This document shows, piece by piece, positions 13,040 through 26,500 of a stretch of 64,000 nucleotides of DNA. Numbering within the stretch: the first letter of the stretch is position 1; the number at the start of each line of letters is the position of its first letter. The notes beneath the pieces are model-generated. The model did not search any database, was not told the DNA's origin, and saw only the letters and a list, made by a program, of their open reading frames with translations. The DNA comes from Tyto alba (lineage: Eukaryota > Chordata > Aves > Strigiformes > Tytonidae). A program made the position numbers and the translations under genes. The stretch lies in assembly GCF_018691265.1 (NCBI RefSeq), contig NW_024881316.1, positions 25,769,819 through 25,833,818 of the forward strand. The letters are read 5' to 3'.

Positions 13040-13725
13040 TTTAACCTCCACTTTGATTAGCTGAATAAATCGAGTCCCTAAAGGCTCTGTTTATAAGGGT
13101 TGTTTTTCATCTACCACATGTTGCTTTTTCTAACATCCTCTTTAAATACAGTCAACAGAGATGGTCTCAGTAGTATAGTAATAGTCTGGCTAGCTGTGTC
13201 TGCAATGGCATATTCTCACTCTACAGTCCCCTTTTTGTACATCCAAAAATTGGATTAGCATATTGACACTCATATACTATGTCTCTGAATGACTGTTTTC
13301 CAAAATAATGTTCCCATCCTTTACCTAGAACATTCATTCCTTGTCCCCAGATGAATTACCTTATCTTCTGCTGTTTGAAAACATGCGTGGTGGGAAAATA
13401 ACCATTTAACTGAACAATTCAGAACACTCTGTAATGGCAACCTCTCCAGGTATTTACTGTCCTATTCATTGTTGCTTCAGCTGTAAACTCAGACAGACAA
13501 GATTTTATATTGTTGTCTACATTCTTGATAACATTTTTGAATAACACTTGGCAAAGTACCAATCACGTGAGATATGTACCCACAAATTGATGAATTTTCA
13601 TTAACAACTATGTTTGGGAAAGCCTATTTTAGTCTTTCTTATTTTCATATAATGAAGATTTTAAATCAAGCATCAAGTGGAACTAGGTCAAATATTCTGA
13701 CAAAATTTAGATCTACAGTCCTGTC
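13040..13725 (-). mobile_element. Ancient CR1/L3-like LINE fragment
   Basis: On the minus strand this aligns by eye, with many differences, to the old amniote CR1 (L3-like) ORF2 region. Landmarks in order on the plus strand: CAAATCACCTTTTAACCTCC, GGTCTCAGTAGTA, TACATCCAAAAATTGGATTAGC, GATGAATTACCTTATC, CATTGTTGCTTCAGCTGTAAACTC, TTGAATAACACTTGGCAAAGTACC and AAGTGGAACTAGGTCAAAT. These follow the consensus order of the reverse strand of such elements. No open frame survives. Boundaries are approximate. The divergence makes it much older than the CR1 at 1-832. Confidence 0.6.
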
Positions 13726-13879
13726 TTGCTATTGTGTTCCTTGATAGTGGTTTGAGCAAGAAGGTAGATGTGTACATGCACTACATTTACTTTTTTTTAA
13801 AAAATTATATTAGTGTCCCACAACTAACTGACTAAAAAGGTAGCATAATGCAGTATGACTCAGTTCATTTGGATTACAA

Positions 13880-14370
13880 CTGACTGACAGATCTCAAGAG
13901 GTAACAAGGAAAGTGAAATCCTTGCTGAATGAGCATATTTCTAGTGAGGTTCTGGGCTGACCAGAAATAATGTTGATATCATTCAATATTCACCTAAATG
14001 AACTAGAATTAGATACGGAAAAAAAAAATAATCTGGTAAAATCTGTGAGTGATTCAAAGACATGCAGAATCAGTAATGATTATTAAGCAAGGCTAGTTAC
14101 AGAGTGCAATCTAGCTAGTATGGTGAAGTGGTCCATTCAAACAAGTTAATTTGATTGCTGTCAAATGAAAATATAGTGATGTGCAACACAGGGGAATTTG
14201 CTAGTTGGAACAATAGGGAAGCCATTGGCTGCATTGAAAGGGGGACAGTAAGCAGCATAAATAAAAAAGTAGATGCTGTATCAGTTAGAAAGCTGATATT
14301 GGAACAAAGTTATATAACCAATGTCTACATTTTTAAAAGATTACACAAAGCCTTACAAACTTAATGAAAT
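13880..14370 (+). mobile_element. Ancient CR1/L3-like LINE fragment, opposite orientation
   Basis: The plus strand shows degraded CR1 ORF2 text: GTTCTGGGCTGACCAGAAATAATG (compare GTCCTGGGCCC...), ATATTCACCTAAATGAACTAGAA (compare ATTTTCATTAATGACCTGGAA), then a region corresponding to the 'trapped in frame' stretch before the palm-thumb junction, and ACACAGGGGAATTTG. It sits about 150 bases from the minus-strand fragment at 13040-13725. No frame is intact. The call is by memory of the consensus and moderate at best. Confidence 0.45.
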
Positions 14371-17300
14371 ATATGAAAAAAAAATGAGAAACAGTAAGAT
14401 AGTGTGACTTTTTTTTTTACATAATATATTAATCTATTATATATGACTTCAGTAAAACTGAACAAAATAAGTTGAGAAATTGTTATTTTGTAGCATTTAT
14501 ATTTCAAAAAGCCTAGAGCCTTTTACAGCCTTGACTTTTCTTCATTGTTCTCTCTGTCTTCTCATCTTCATACGGCTCAAAATCATGCATGGGCTACTAG
14601 AAGACAAAAAAGGACTAAAGAAGGTTCTAATGTTGACACTTGGCTCTTATATGGTCCCTTCATACAAACTCTGGTGTTATTAAATATCTTCCTTGGATTT
14701 AAAAGTTGAAAACGTGTGTCTTTATATTGCTGTAACTGAGATCACTGTTTTATTTCTAATTCACTGAGAGATCATGCTTAGTTATACAAGAAGTCACTTA
14801 AAAGACTGCTATAATCAGTTAATCTCCTGAATTGAGATTGATTTCTGCTGGAAATGAAATCTCCTAGAACAAATTTTCTGTATGCAGGTGATCTCATAGA
14901 CCAACACATTAAGTGGAACTAAATTCTTTTACATCCCCCTGTAGATGTGAGAAATATATAGATTATTTTCATTTTTTTTTCTATTCATTGCACTCACGGG
15001 TTAAATAAATGTATATATAGTCTCTAAATCTCTTTTTTCTATTCCTATGTTTGTGCTTATTAAAGTAATAATTCTGTTTTCAAAGTGCTTTTGACAATCT
15101 CATTTTTATAATTTTCAACCAGGTCTTTTTAACAAAGACAGACTATAGCCATGTAAAAGTCTGGTCCCCCATTAATTTAGTTTACCGTAGGGTTACATCC
15201 AACTGACCAGGTGCTACCTCCTTAAATCTATTTAACTGGTTGGGCCTTTTTCTATGACTGTGCCTTTGTATTTTCCTTCAGAAATTATTCTGCATGTCTC
15301 CAAATAGTTTCCTCAAAAAATCTTTTCTTTAAAAGTCAGGAAGAAAAAGATTAACATGATAATGCTTGCTAAGTGCCTGAAGATTTTCTCTCACCATTCA
15401 GCTCCAATAACTCTTGAGTTTGGGCTTTCTATAATTATCATTACTCAAAATTCATTCATTGTATAACCAGAACATAAGCAAACATGGAATAAATAAAAAA
15501 ACCCCCAAATCTGTTTCCTGCTGCATGGTAGCCTTATATTTAAAGTAAAAAGGGGAAAAAAAAGAAATCTCCCCTTAAGGTAAGGAGGACAGTTTTGCCA
15601 GTACAATTGTTATGTTAATTCCTTTCACTTAAATTGGCACCTAATGGCTTATTGGTAGCTGCAGCTAGTGGTGTACAATTCATTTAATTCTGAGATGTGC
15701 TCTTAGCAGCTCAAAAGCATAATGGCTGACTGTTAAGAGAAAACACCCAGGGTTGAATTCATCCCACTTAATTTGTTTACAACAGCATTTGTCTAAAGAT
15801 TTTTAATCTGCATAGTCATGTATTTGGGTTAAAAAAAACAAAACAAAACTGAAAAAAACCCCACACATAAAACCCCACAACACTTCCAGGGCATGATTCA
15901 TCTTATCCTAGCAGTAATATGACAAGATGCTGATGATCCAGATTTATCAAGGGTTTATAAAAATGAAAGCTGACCATGAACACCCGAGGAAGAACTTCAT
16001 ACTCTTAAGGATAAAATTCCTCTCATCAGACATAAATATCCACAATGCAAACACATCTGAGTCAGTCCACGTTGCAGTCAGTGGACAGAAATAACCACCT
16101 CAGGGACATAAGCCCTTTCCTCCTGAAGTAGGTAGGTAAAGCCAGTCAGGTGAATTTCTGTAGAAGGCTAAAATAAAGATGAGACAAATCCTACCTCACC
16201 CACTCTATAGGCTATATAGACCTATCTTTGAAAAGCTGCAGCTGTGTCTATAGCATCTGCAGAATTTTCTGCTGTAAATTTGCAGGGCTTTATCATAATG
16301 GAAAATAAACAAAACCAGCGTTCAGACTTCACTTCCATGTTGGAATTCAGTCTGTCTCGATGCAATTATTCATGTAAGCATAGACCAGTGTAATTGCCAC
16401 CTTTTAAATAAAATAAGTATCTAAAGACATGTGCATTCTTCATGATTTTTATCATTCACAAAAAGGAAAAAATAATATATTCCAGGTTAGAATTTCTCTT
16501 CAGTAGCTGATTTGCAAGGAGGATTTTTCTTGTTGCTTGACATTATTTCTTCAAGTGATGGAACAGTTTAGTGTACTATTTGTTATTCCCAAAACACCAG
16601 ATTAAAATCAGGCATTCATTCTTTAACTATTTTTACATTGCTTCATGCTTTTTTTAACTTCATTTCTGCAAAAACCTATTTCAGCTTGCACTCACCATGT
16701 AATTCCTATTTATACATAGCTCCTTTAGTGCCTGATTCATTCTGATGTTTCCTTGTTTAGCTGATGTTTTTTTAGGAGAACTAAGGACAGGACTTGGTCC
16801 AATGCTTATTACATTTCTCTCTTACTAAATCAAAACAATTAAGTAACACATGAGGGAAAGTTTGGATTTTTTTCCCCACACATATTTACTGAATCTGCTA
16901 CAAGTACCATGGTCTTTATGCTGCTGATTGGCTTGCCCATCATCTCAGTGGCATGGCTTTAGTCACTGAAGTGTTACTTAAATGGTGAAGAAAAAGAAAA
17001 ATAAAAAAGAAAAAATTAAGAGTGAACTTCCTATCCTTTTGAATGACTGGTTATAGTTTCAAACCCCTATGTTATCTTGAAACAGCGTGACAACTCTGAA
17101 GGAATATATTAAGTTCCATAGTCTAAACTCTGATACATGAATGCAGCTTCCTTTAATATCAAAGTGAGCTATGGAACTGTGTCAGAACAAGGTCTTTTTT
17201 TAAATCTGGTCTATTTTTTTGTTATTCTGGTAGATCAGAAAATTCTAACATTCTCCAGCTCCAGTGTCTACTGTACATATTTTTTAATGAAATAACAATT

Positions 17301-17390
17301 CCAGTTTGCTCACAGATAAATCAATGCTAGATATTTATTCTGGGAAAAGACTGTGTAACCCTTCTAGGACTAAAGTATTCCTGCTAGTGA
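14371..17390. other. AT-rich stretch, no gene recognised
   Basis: Open frames reach only 67 residues. There are several short A-runs with interspersed C (15,829-15,870) and no recognisable repeat body. Confidence 0.55.
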
Positions 17391-17421
17391 GGAAAAAAAA
17401 AAAAAAGGAAGGAAAAAAAAA
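17391..17421 (+). repeat. Poly-purine run, A-rich with GGAAGG
   Basis: GG, 14 A, GGAAGG, then nine A and G. This is a simple low-complexity purine tract. Confidence 0.85.
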
Positions 17422-17789
17422 GAGATTAAGAGGCAGCTAAATCTAGCAAGAGCTAAGAAAAGAACTAATCAGCTTCCAGCTCGACATTTCAACACTTGGT
17501 GCCAATATGCAAAATCTACAATTCTGAAACAAACTCAAAAAAATACATCTTGCCTAAATTGCATTTCATTTTGCCTAGGGTAATAGCATTAAGGTTTCCA
17601 GCTAAATGTATCTTTTTATGGCAGACAAGACCAATAATGATTCACGTGTTAAAATACACTACAATGAATAGTTCTGTTTTCAACAGTGGATTCTATCTCA
17701 AAACACACAGAAGATTAAACAAATATTCTTTGTGAGCAATTTATGGGCAAGCTTCACTCTGCCTCAAGATCCACATTATCATGCAAGGA

Positions 17790-17910
17790 CTGAACAACTT
17801 TCCCCATCCCCTGGGAGGTGCCCAATGCCAGGGGCTGGGGCTGCCCTGCTGCCCCCGGCTGCCCTGATCCTGGCACCCAGGGAGCTGCTGGCTCCTGCTG
17901 TGCTCTCGTA
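17790..17910. other. Small GC-rich island
   Basis: About 120 bases are markedly richer in G and C (blocks such as CCCCATCCCCTGGGAGG and GGGGCTGGGGCTGCCCTGC) than the AT-rich surroundings. Frames of 63 and 61 residues overlap here in different registers and are stop-poor only because of composition. CpG is scarce, so this is not a CpG island. It could be a fragment of an old GC-rich retroelement or an exon of a non-coding RNA. Nothing decides. Confidence 0.6.
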
Positions 17911-18109
17911 TCTCCTTCACTAGACCAAAATCTCCTCCTTCTGCTGAAACAGATCCTTACACTGTTCAGGCACTTGCACTCTGAAGCTTCTCCTTCCCTC
18001 TGACCTTGTCTGGCTCCTTTGCTCTTACTTCATTGCTGCCTTATGATCCATCCGATTTCACAATCTTCACCACTGACAGTTCCACTTCCAAAACGGAGTT
18101 AAACACTTG

Positions 18110-18180
18110 GCACTTAAACTTTAAGTGCTAATTGCCTAGTAATGAAACCTTTAATCATCAGGTGATTAAAATTTTAATCA
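18110..18180. repeat. Cluster of three perfect palindromes
   Basis: Within 71 bases lie GCACTTAAA-C-TTTAAGTGC (18110-18128), TTTAATCA-TCAGG-TGATTAAA (18150-18170), and TGATTAAAATTTTAATCA (18163-18180), an 18-base perfect palindrome overlapping the second. The overlap means the TGATTAAA arm can pair with either neighbour. The function is unknown. Confidence 0.9.
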
Positions 18181-21100
18181 CTAAAAGGCCTGTGGAAATC
18201 CACTACATAATGCTGAAGATTAATTTCTAAGTTTTTTTTACGTGTGCCTCCAGTGCAAATTGCCTTACGTTGTAGAGATGAACAGTGCAGTATGTGAAAT
18301 GTGAAGTTCTTCAATAACTCCTGTGCTGAGAAAAAGGTTGCAAAGAATTGAAAGATACAGCTGCAAATGTAAAATATATTTAATGTTAAATTAATTATTT
18401 TAAGAAGGGTATTTTTTTAAAATCTTCTTGTTTCCAAGTCACTAGGAAAATATATATTCCTGCATTAACCTCCTAGCAACCAAACACAGATTCATTAAAT
18501 CTGCCTTTTTCAATCAAATGGCAGAGAAGGGATGAAAATCCAACCTTAAAAGATATCCAGAGGGGACTTTAACTATTTTGCCATATTGAATAAGAAGTAG
18601 TAGTTATTGTGCACACAAATAAAATCTTTTCACCATAAAATTTTGCAATGAAGTTTAGCACATGGATTCCAAAGTAACATGCTAGACAATAATGACACTA
18701 CTGGTTCAATGAGCCATGAAAGAAGAAGGATTTACCAGACAGAACGAGCCATCTGCTACAATCTACTGTATCCACTTTCAAAAAACAGTCTATATTTGAA
18801 AAGTTCCCTGAACTCAGAGAGGTCTGTATGCACCAGTCCTTGGCATTTCAAAACCACCCATTAGTTGGTGCAGAGGAGTGGGAAATCCACTGACTGACAG
18901 AATGGTTTTACAAAGCTGTGTTTAGGAACAAGACAGGTATCTCTGAGGACTTTCAACATTCTTCCACAAATGTATGTGTGATGATTCATTAATCACTTGA
19001 GGTTATATTATACTAGTAGAATGAAAATATAAAATATGCATCAAAATGGCAGCATCTGACACTGGTCAACCACAGCTGGTATGAGGCAGAGAAGAAGCTA
19101 GTCTGCATTTCTAACCCTCTCCAAATGAGTCTTCCTGAAACCAAATTCCTTGCATTCCCTTATTCTATGGTTTCATGGCTTTTCAGGCTCATAGACTGCT
19201 GTTTCTCATGTTTGCCCTTTGCATTTCTAGCAAAACAAGTGCTTCTTGTACTCTTTGTTGCCATGCTATAGCTCCCTGGGATCACAAGCATACCACGCAA
19301 TTCAGCTTCTAGGAGTCCTATTAAGCATAATACAATTCAGGGTGAATATAAAGGCACATAAGGGAGATATTGGCTTTGCAGGCTCACAAACATTTTTAAT
19401 GTATCAGCATTCTACTCCATCACTTCTGTATTGTTTAAAGCATTTCCAGTCTTTCAGATGAAGAGCATGATGATAATTCTTTAACTTCATAGTACTACAG
19501 AAACATCAGGAAATAGAAAGGAAGTAATGGAGCTGAAAAGAATGGTTTGCTATGGTCAAGGGGCAGTTTTCTAGAGACAGATATTCAAGACCTAAAAAGC
19601 ACAGCCTCACACATCTCAAAAATAACCGCATAGATTCACCTTAAATTAAATCTGGAAAGCAATTAAAAAGACATACTTTTAATCTGTAAGAAACAGAATA
19701 GTTTTAAAACCAATAAATGAACTAGTGAAATGAGTTACATGTGAATTAATGCTACAGTTTAGTGTATTCCTAGCACACAAAATGAACTCTGCAGCATTAT
19801 GCTTTAAATGAGAAGGGGAAAATCTCTCAAATACAAGCGGACAATGTTTTTTCGTTTCTAATAGTCTTGTTTTCAGGGTAATATATGTACTGCTGCCTAA
19901 TTTACAACTGCTTTTACATTTGCCTACACATTATCTTCATATTATTTTTGGTTTATCAGTGATTGGAGACATCTCCTGAATGAAGGACATTATATAAAAC
20001 TAAATTCCATTCTATTCTGGTCCATTTGTAAAGGTCAACTCAGCAATGAATCAATGCAGTACTAGAAGGGGGCAGTTCTCTTGAGACTGGAGATATCAAA
20101 AGGGCTGACAAACTGTGGAGTTTTGCAAAATCAATTCACTACAAGAGACATGTTATGCCAAATCCAGGCCTCCTCCGCAAAGCTGGTCATATTGCATTGA
20201 TATCAAGGGAGTTGAACCTGCTTACATCAGATTTGAATTAGCCCCAACACAACAATTGTCTGGGATACAAATTCCTCCAAATACATGAAGTTACACCAAA
20301 GATCAGTCTGGTCACATTGCTTAGAATTTCAGGTTACTTGTCTGGTTGGTTGTGTCACAACAGCTGAGAGACATAGGCTGCAATATAATAGGACCTCACT
20401 CTTTGAGAGTCTGGTCATAGAATTTTCACCTCTGGGACCTCCTTTGTTTTCTTTTACAGAAATTCCTGGAGTCAAGTTCTGTGAAGAATAGGCCAGCATT
20501 TTAAATCATTGTCACACTTATGATCTGTTTACTTTTACTAGATCGGGTATGAAGCAATAGGCAGATAAATCAAGACAAGTATCTCCTTTGTTGAAAACAT
20601 CATTTAAAAAGATACCATTACATGATCATTCTATAAAACAATATGTGTTGGGGGTTAATCGCTTGTTGAGATACAGTCTTTGGCATTTAGTTCCTTGAAG
20701 CACTAGTCATGAGGATTGTATCTGGCACTTGAGGCTGAGGCCTCTATAAGTAGCTTTATTTCTATTTTATTAAATTTCTTCAGCTTGCTTGTGAGGCCAA
20801 ATTCTATACTGTTTTAAATATTCAGCTAACACTTTAGTTCCTCTTTTTCATTTTGTTATAAAAGTTCCTATATAGCTTTTCTGCATTCTGATGTCTTGGT
20901 GTGTATGCAATGAAGGTGCAAATGACTTGCTATCTCTGAAACATTTAAAAATACCACACACAGACAACTCTATTATTAGAATTGCTCCCTTCATCCTCTA
21001 GAACCACCCTTCTAAAGAGTTTTTTACTACATTTCATATTATAATCTATTTTTATAATGATCTAGATGTGTCCTTGGCTGATCTCTGGCTTTGCTTATAT

Positions 21101-23502
21101 TAAGTACTGGAGTTGTATTTGGTACGTCTGCCTCTTTTAATTTCAGATTTTGACTTTGCATCCCAAATATTCTTTCTGGTTTTCATCTGCTTTAGCATGC
21201 CCTTGATTCTCCTTACCACTTTCATATGGTGCTTTTATTAAGTGCTCTGACCTAAATTCTGCTTAAGCCCTTCCTTGTTTGAGAAAACTGAGTTGTTTGC
21301 AGATTATTTTTCCTCATCTCATGCCTTCCATAGATTTATCTAGAAGCATGTGTACATCTGTGTTTTTGAAATAATGTCATTTGTTCATGAAATCCAAATT
21401 TAAATGTAACATCTTGTCTTTTTTGCTGAAATCATAGCATTCTTTCATCCGTCATATTTTTTGTCTCCCTTGCTCTTCCAACTGCTTTAGATTGTCCCTC
21501 TTGAGGCTCTTGTTTATTATTGCCAGCTATGTTATCTTGATTTTAATCACACTGCACTTACCTAGTAGTTCCTGATTTCTGACTGAACCAGTGGCTCCTG
21601 TTAGTGATTTCATTTCTCTCTCTGGATGCATAGTTTCTTCTGTTTATAGGCATTGACAAAATGCTGGGCAATCAGACCTTTTACCAGCCAGACTTCAAAC
21701 TGCAAATATCTAATCTAACTTTAATGGTTGAAGTGTGTGTGTAGAGGATGACTGAAATGACTTTATTTTTCCAATCCATCACTATCTTAGTTACTTGGCG
21801 AGTCTCTTAAAATACTACCATAATGTCAGCTGAGGAAAAATAATCAGGTTTACAAAATGTGCAACTTGAGAATATTAAGTATGTTTAGTATTTTGTGATT
21901 TTCCAGAGAAAAATGAATGTTGAAAAGAAATGGCCTATTATCCTGCAGGTACAAATGAACACCAGTAACAGTTAGGGGTTCAAACAGAACCAACATTGTC
22001 AAAAAATCTAGTTCTTACTTTTTGATCACTCCTCAGAAATATGAGCAAAACCCCCCAAAAAGTGAGAAAAATATCTTTGATTATCAACATGAATTTAGTA
22101 GTAGCTACTTATAAGGAATAAAGAACAAATGGATGTGCAAATCACCTTCCATTTCAGCCCCAGACGAATAATCAGACTGAACATAATTGAATAGGATCTG
22201 TTGCTTTTGTGCATGATCCTACCATTCTAGTCTCATCTAAAGTGACATAGACCAGAACCAATTGGATAGACATAAAAGAGTGGCTAAAATTCTGTCCTTA
22301 TTCTGGAAAAAAAAAGACAAGGACCTTCTTATTTGATATGTTTCTTTATTTCTTTGAACAAGTTATTCTACCTCACACTAGTCAGTTTCTGCAACGACGA
22401 TCATAAAATGTAAGTACAATTGGATATCACAGTTATATGCTATCATAAGTATAGGAAATAATATGGAAAATTTGAAGTATCATAACTGCTATTGTATAGC
22501 TTTTTACATGAAATATTATACTGTAGCAAAGGTTATTTTCTTTTTCAACTTTACCATGCATTTCTGGCTATTATGAATCTGTCAGTCAGCGTAATGATTC
22601 TGGATTAGGAAACTGAATGTACTGGAAACAAAAAAAAACAAAAATTCATGTCCTTAAAAGGAAAGGAGCTTCCACATATAGAGAAGAGTTTCCTATTTCT
22701 GAGAGAAGGGGAAGAGCTGGCACATTCTTAAGCTTAATGATATTTTGAAAGGCAGAAAAACAAACTAATTTCTGCAGTGAAATATATGCTGTACAGAAGC
22801 CATTCAGAAGCAGGGGCAGAGCAATCTGATGGTGATCTGCAGATGTGGTGGGAGCTTTTGGCCTTCTGAGCATACTGCCAGCTGCTTATGCAAATTATCA
22901 AGCATTTTTTTCATACCTATGGGTATCTTCCCTTATGAGCTGTCTGTATCAACTAAAACCATATTCTCCAGGTACGCTGACACACAGCAGTCTGTGAAAC
23001 ACACATATGCTTCTATCATCAGAGTTAACAGGGAAATTTTAATGCATATGTATCAACTGTCCACTGTTAATTCAGATGCAAGTGAGAATGCAAACAAAAT
23101 TAATTAGACTTGGAGGAAGACTTTGTTTTGATTTCAATCCAATATGAATCAGAAATAATTCAGCCGAAGCCAGAAGAGTCAGCCTTGTACTGTCTCAGTG
23201 TGAGATCAGGCTCAGGTCCATGATGTCTGCAATGAAAGTCTTTACTTTTGTGTAGCTGACTTTACTGAAGCGCTCAACGTTCTTGGTTTCCCTGCTCAGA
23301 GAATGGGGATTTCATTACTTGAAAGTGGCAAAGATTTTTATAGCTATCATTTGTAGAAACACACATTTGTCTCCTTTACCTTAGCTACTGATTAATGCAT
23401 ATCATATATATAATGCAATCACCAAAAGGAGCTCCAAATGGAGTTTTCCTGTGCCAGTAGCTCTGCTGAAGTCAGTGCAATTACACTTACAGAAAATAAA
23501 GC
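18181..23502. other. AT-rich stretch, no gene recognised
   Basis: The longest frame is 92 residues (22829-23107), without a known domain. From about 20,880 to 21,760 the plus strand is pyrimidine-biased and might be a very old LINE in antisense, but I could not match it. At 20,178-20,241 there is text resembling an old amniote repeat (see findings). Confidence 0.5.
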
Positions 23503-23520
23503 TTTTTTTTTTTTTTTTTT
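23503..23520 (+). repeat. 18-base poly(T) run
   Basis: An uninterrupted T run follows AAAATAAAGC. No retroposed body is recognised on either side. Confidence 0.9.
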
Positions 23521-26500
23521 AATTTGTGTAATTGTATATGTTTTTATTCTGTACTGGGACAAATAGCCTACTCATTCAATACCAAGTAGTGAATTACCTT
23601 CATAACTATCTTGTTTAGGAGATTTTAATTTTGGCTTTCTATCCACAAATACTTATGTGAACTGAAGCACACTAAAATCCCTAACATGCCACTAGATCGT
23701 ATGGGATTTGGTGTCTCCTATTTCCTCTCTTGAGCGTAGGTATAGGACATTGTAGGAGTAGCATAGTAAATCCCATCAGCTGCTTATTACCAGTTTGCAA
23801 CCCCTGTAAATTCTGTATTTGTATTTAGTCAGAGGCAGAATTTGGTCGTTTTTAACATGTGTCAAGGTTTTGCTATTCAGTTACCACCAGGTGGTAGCAT
23901 TTTAAAACGTTGCTCATTTTAGAAGAACTACCCTGTATTATTTGGCAATTTTTCTGTGGTTTCTTGCAAAGGTTAGTGTTAAGGAGGTTGGCATGGTAAC
24001 CTACTTAGAGTGGATCAAATTGTCATGTGGAGAGTTCAAGCATGAATTAAGACAGAGACATGGAAAGGTTTCCATCTGAGAAGAGACTGAAGAGACTGGG
24101 ATTGTAGAGTGTCCCAGTTTACATTCACATAATACAAGAAAAAGAGATTTCAGTACCAGGAAAACACAACAGAAGAAACACAGGTAAAAAGAAAAGTTCA
24201 TCTTGCTTTTAACATGATATTAATTCACAGAAGTGATTTTATTAAACTCATTAAAAGTAAAACCAATATTAACATTACTGAGAATCTCTATCCAGTATAC
24301 AAAATACATTGTAAAGAGGTATACTTTGATTTTTCAAGGCATAAGTCTAACCACTAAATGCCTCCATAATTGACTTTACAAAATTCCTTGCACTTACCAT
24401 TGAAATGCTTTTGTACATTGCTTGAGAGAAGATAGTGAATTTGATGGATCTCCTACATAATGACTATGTCCGGTGGAAGGGTTTTTTATTGGTGGCTGAT
24501 GAGAAAAGATGGAAAGTTATTTTCAACCACTACATTACTGACTGTTTTGTTTATGTTTTAGGTTCTGTTTGCTGTTTTTTCCTCCCACCTACACTATGAT
24601 CCCAGAGAATAATAAGGTTTTAGTAATGAAAGAATAATGAATCAGAATTGTAACTAGAAATTTTGGTACTTGGAACACTTTTCTCATTTTCCAGTCAGAT
24701 CTTCCTTCCTTTATTCTGAATGAATTTTAGAAGTTCTGGCACTCCAACTCATTTTTTGCTGCTTCTTAGGTACACTTTCCTTCTGGTTTGTGCTACTCTT
24801 CTTATCGTATTTTCTTCTCAAACTACAGTTCTAAGTCCAATGAAAGTCATCCCCTGGATGCTTCTCCAGATGCCACTTCTTCAGTAATTTATCTTGTTAA
24901 GCCAGTGTTGAACCTCTGCTTTATGACATTAGAAATAATTTATAATGCATAAATGCAGGACATTTGAGCTTAAAATGTGACTGCTAAAGTTTACAGGGGA
25001 GACCAGATAATAACTGATACATGTTCAATAGCAGTTACAGTCCCCAGCCCACAGCAATAGGACATCTGTTCAACAGACAAGATGAGAGCTCAGTTTCTGG
25101 AACTGCCAGGGACTCAGACCAAAGAAGAAATACCAACTGCATTATGCTGATATATGTTGTTATCTTTTAATTTTGTATTTATCTTCTTGCTTACAGTTTG
25201 GGAACAATAAAGTCTTGATCAGCCTACCTTACTTAGCACTTAGATCGTGTATAAGTTTTTGGTGCCTATCGAAGCAATCTGTCTTATGTAAGTGGATCTG
25301 TTGAATAATATTTCCAAGACTGGCACCTTTCAAAGTCTTCTGAAGGGACTGCAGTGCAGCCATGCTGAGACAGAAGCCATTTATATAATAAAGGATGAAA
25401 TACTGACCTCAACTCAGGAACTAAAATTCCAAAGGTAATAGAAAATCAAAATACATAATTTACATAGTATGTGCACAGAATATGCAGTAGGCAGTAGCTG
25501 TGCAGGGATAACCAGACTCTACAGCTCTGGAGAACAGAAGACCTTATTGTGACTTGCTGGAATATTCAGATGAATGTCTTGCAACTTGGGCAATGATTGT
25601 TTTTAGTGGTAGACACAGTGGTGTTGTTATCTGATTGGATTTATTCAAACACAAATAAATAAATCTATCTATATTTGGCTAAGTCTAGTTTAAATCTATT
25701 GAACATTGTTTCTTTCGGCAATGAAAATGTATAGGAGGGAAACTGCCTCCCTCTAGGGAAGCTTCTCCCTAAATTTGAATAATTAAGCTAGCAAGTATTT
25801 TGCTCCCATACCAGAATTTTTCCTTCTTAAAAATAAAATAAGGATTTTACATGTATGCATGTACTGCAAAATGTTCCATTTTCCTCTCTCCCCCTATCAA
25901 GGAAATTAATTTCAGTGTTAGTAAATTTAAAATTCATTTTATATATTAATTAGAAAAGAGTGTAGCTTTTACTTTGCATTAAGATAAAATGGGTTTTGGC
26001 TTCTTCCACTGTTTTTTTCAGTTAGGAAGATGAATCTTTTAGCTAGTGCAGATGAAGATGCTGCCTCCTATGTTGCTGCTCCTGGCTTGATAGGAATGCA
26101 AAAATCTTCTTTGAATCATATACTCTTTACAAACTTGTGGAATTCGTAGCATTTCTAACAAAGAATCAAAAATTGTAGATTGAAATGCATTCAACGTGCA
26201 TATACACTAAGCCTAATTAAAACTAACTTTCTAACAGTGGCAAAAACATTGTAAACTCAATCTTGATTTTAATTTGTGTATGCTTTCTTGAAAATTCTAT
26301 TTTAACCAAGAGAAAAAGATCCCTTACACTTTCACTGTAGTGGTGTTGAGTCTAACATCACCCTTATCTGTTACTGGACTTCCATGTGAATTGTTTTTTA
26401 GATATTGAATGGTCCTAATGGATGTGGGGAAACTCTAATTTCTAACCAATATATATCATACATATTGAATGCACTTAAAGAGATTTCAGATGTGGGTTTA

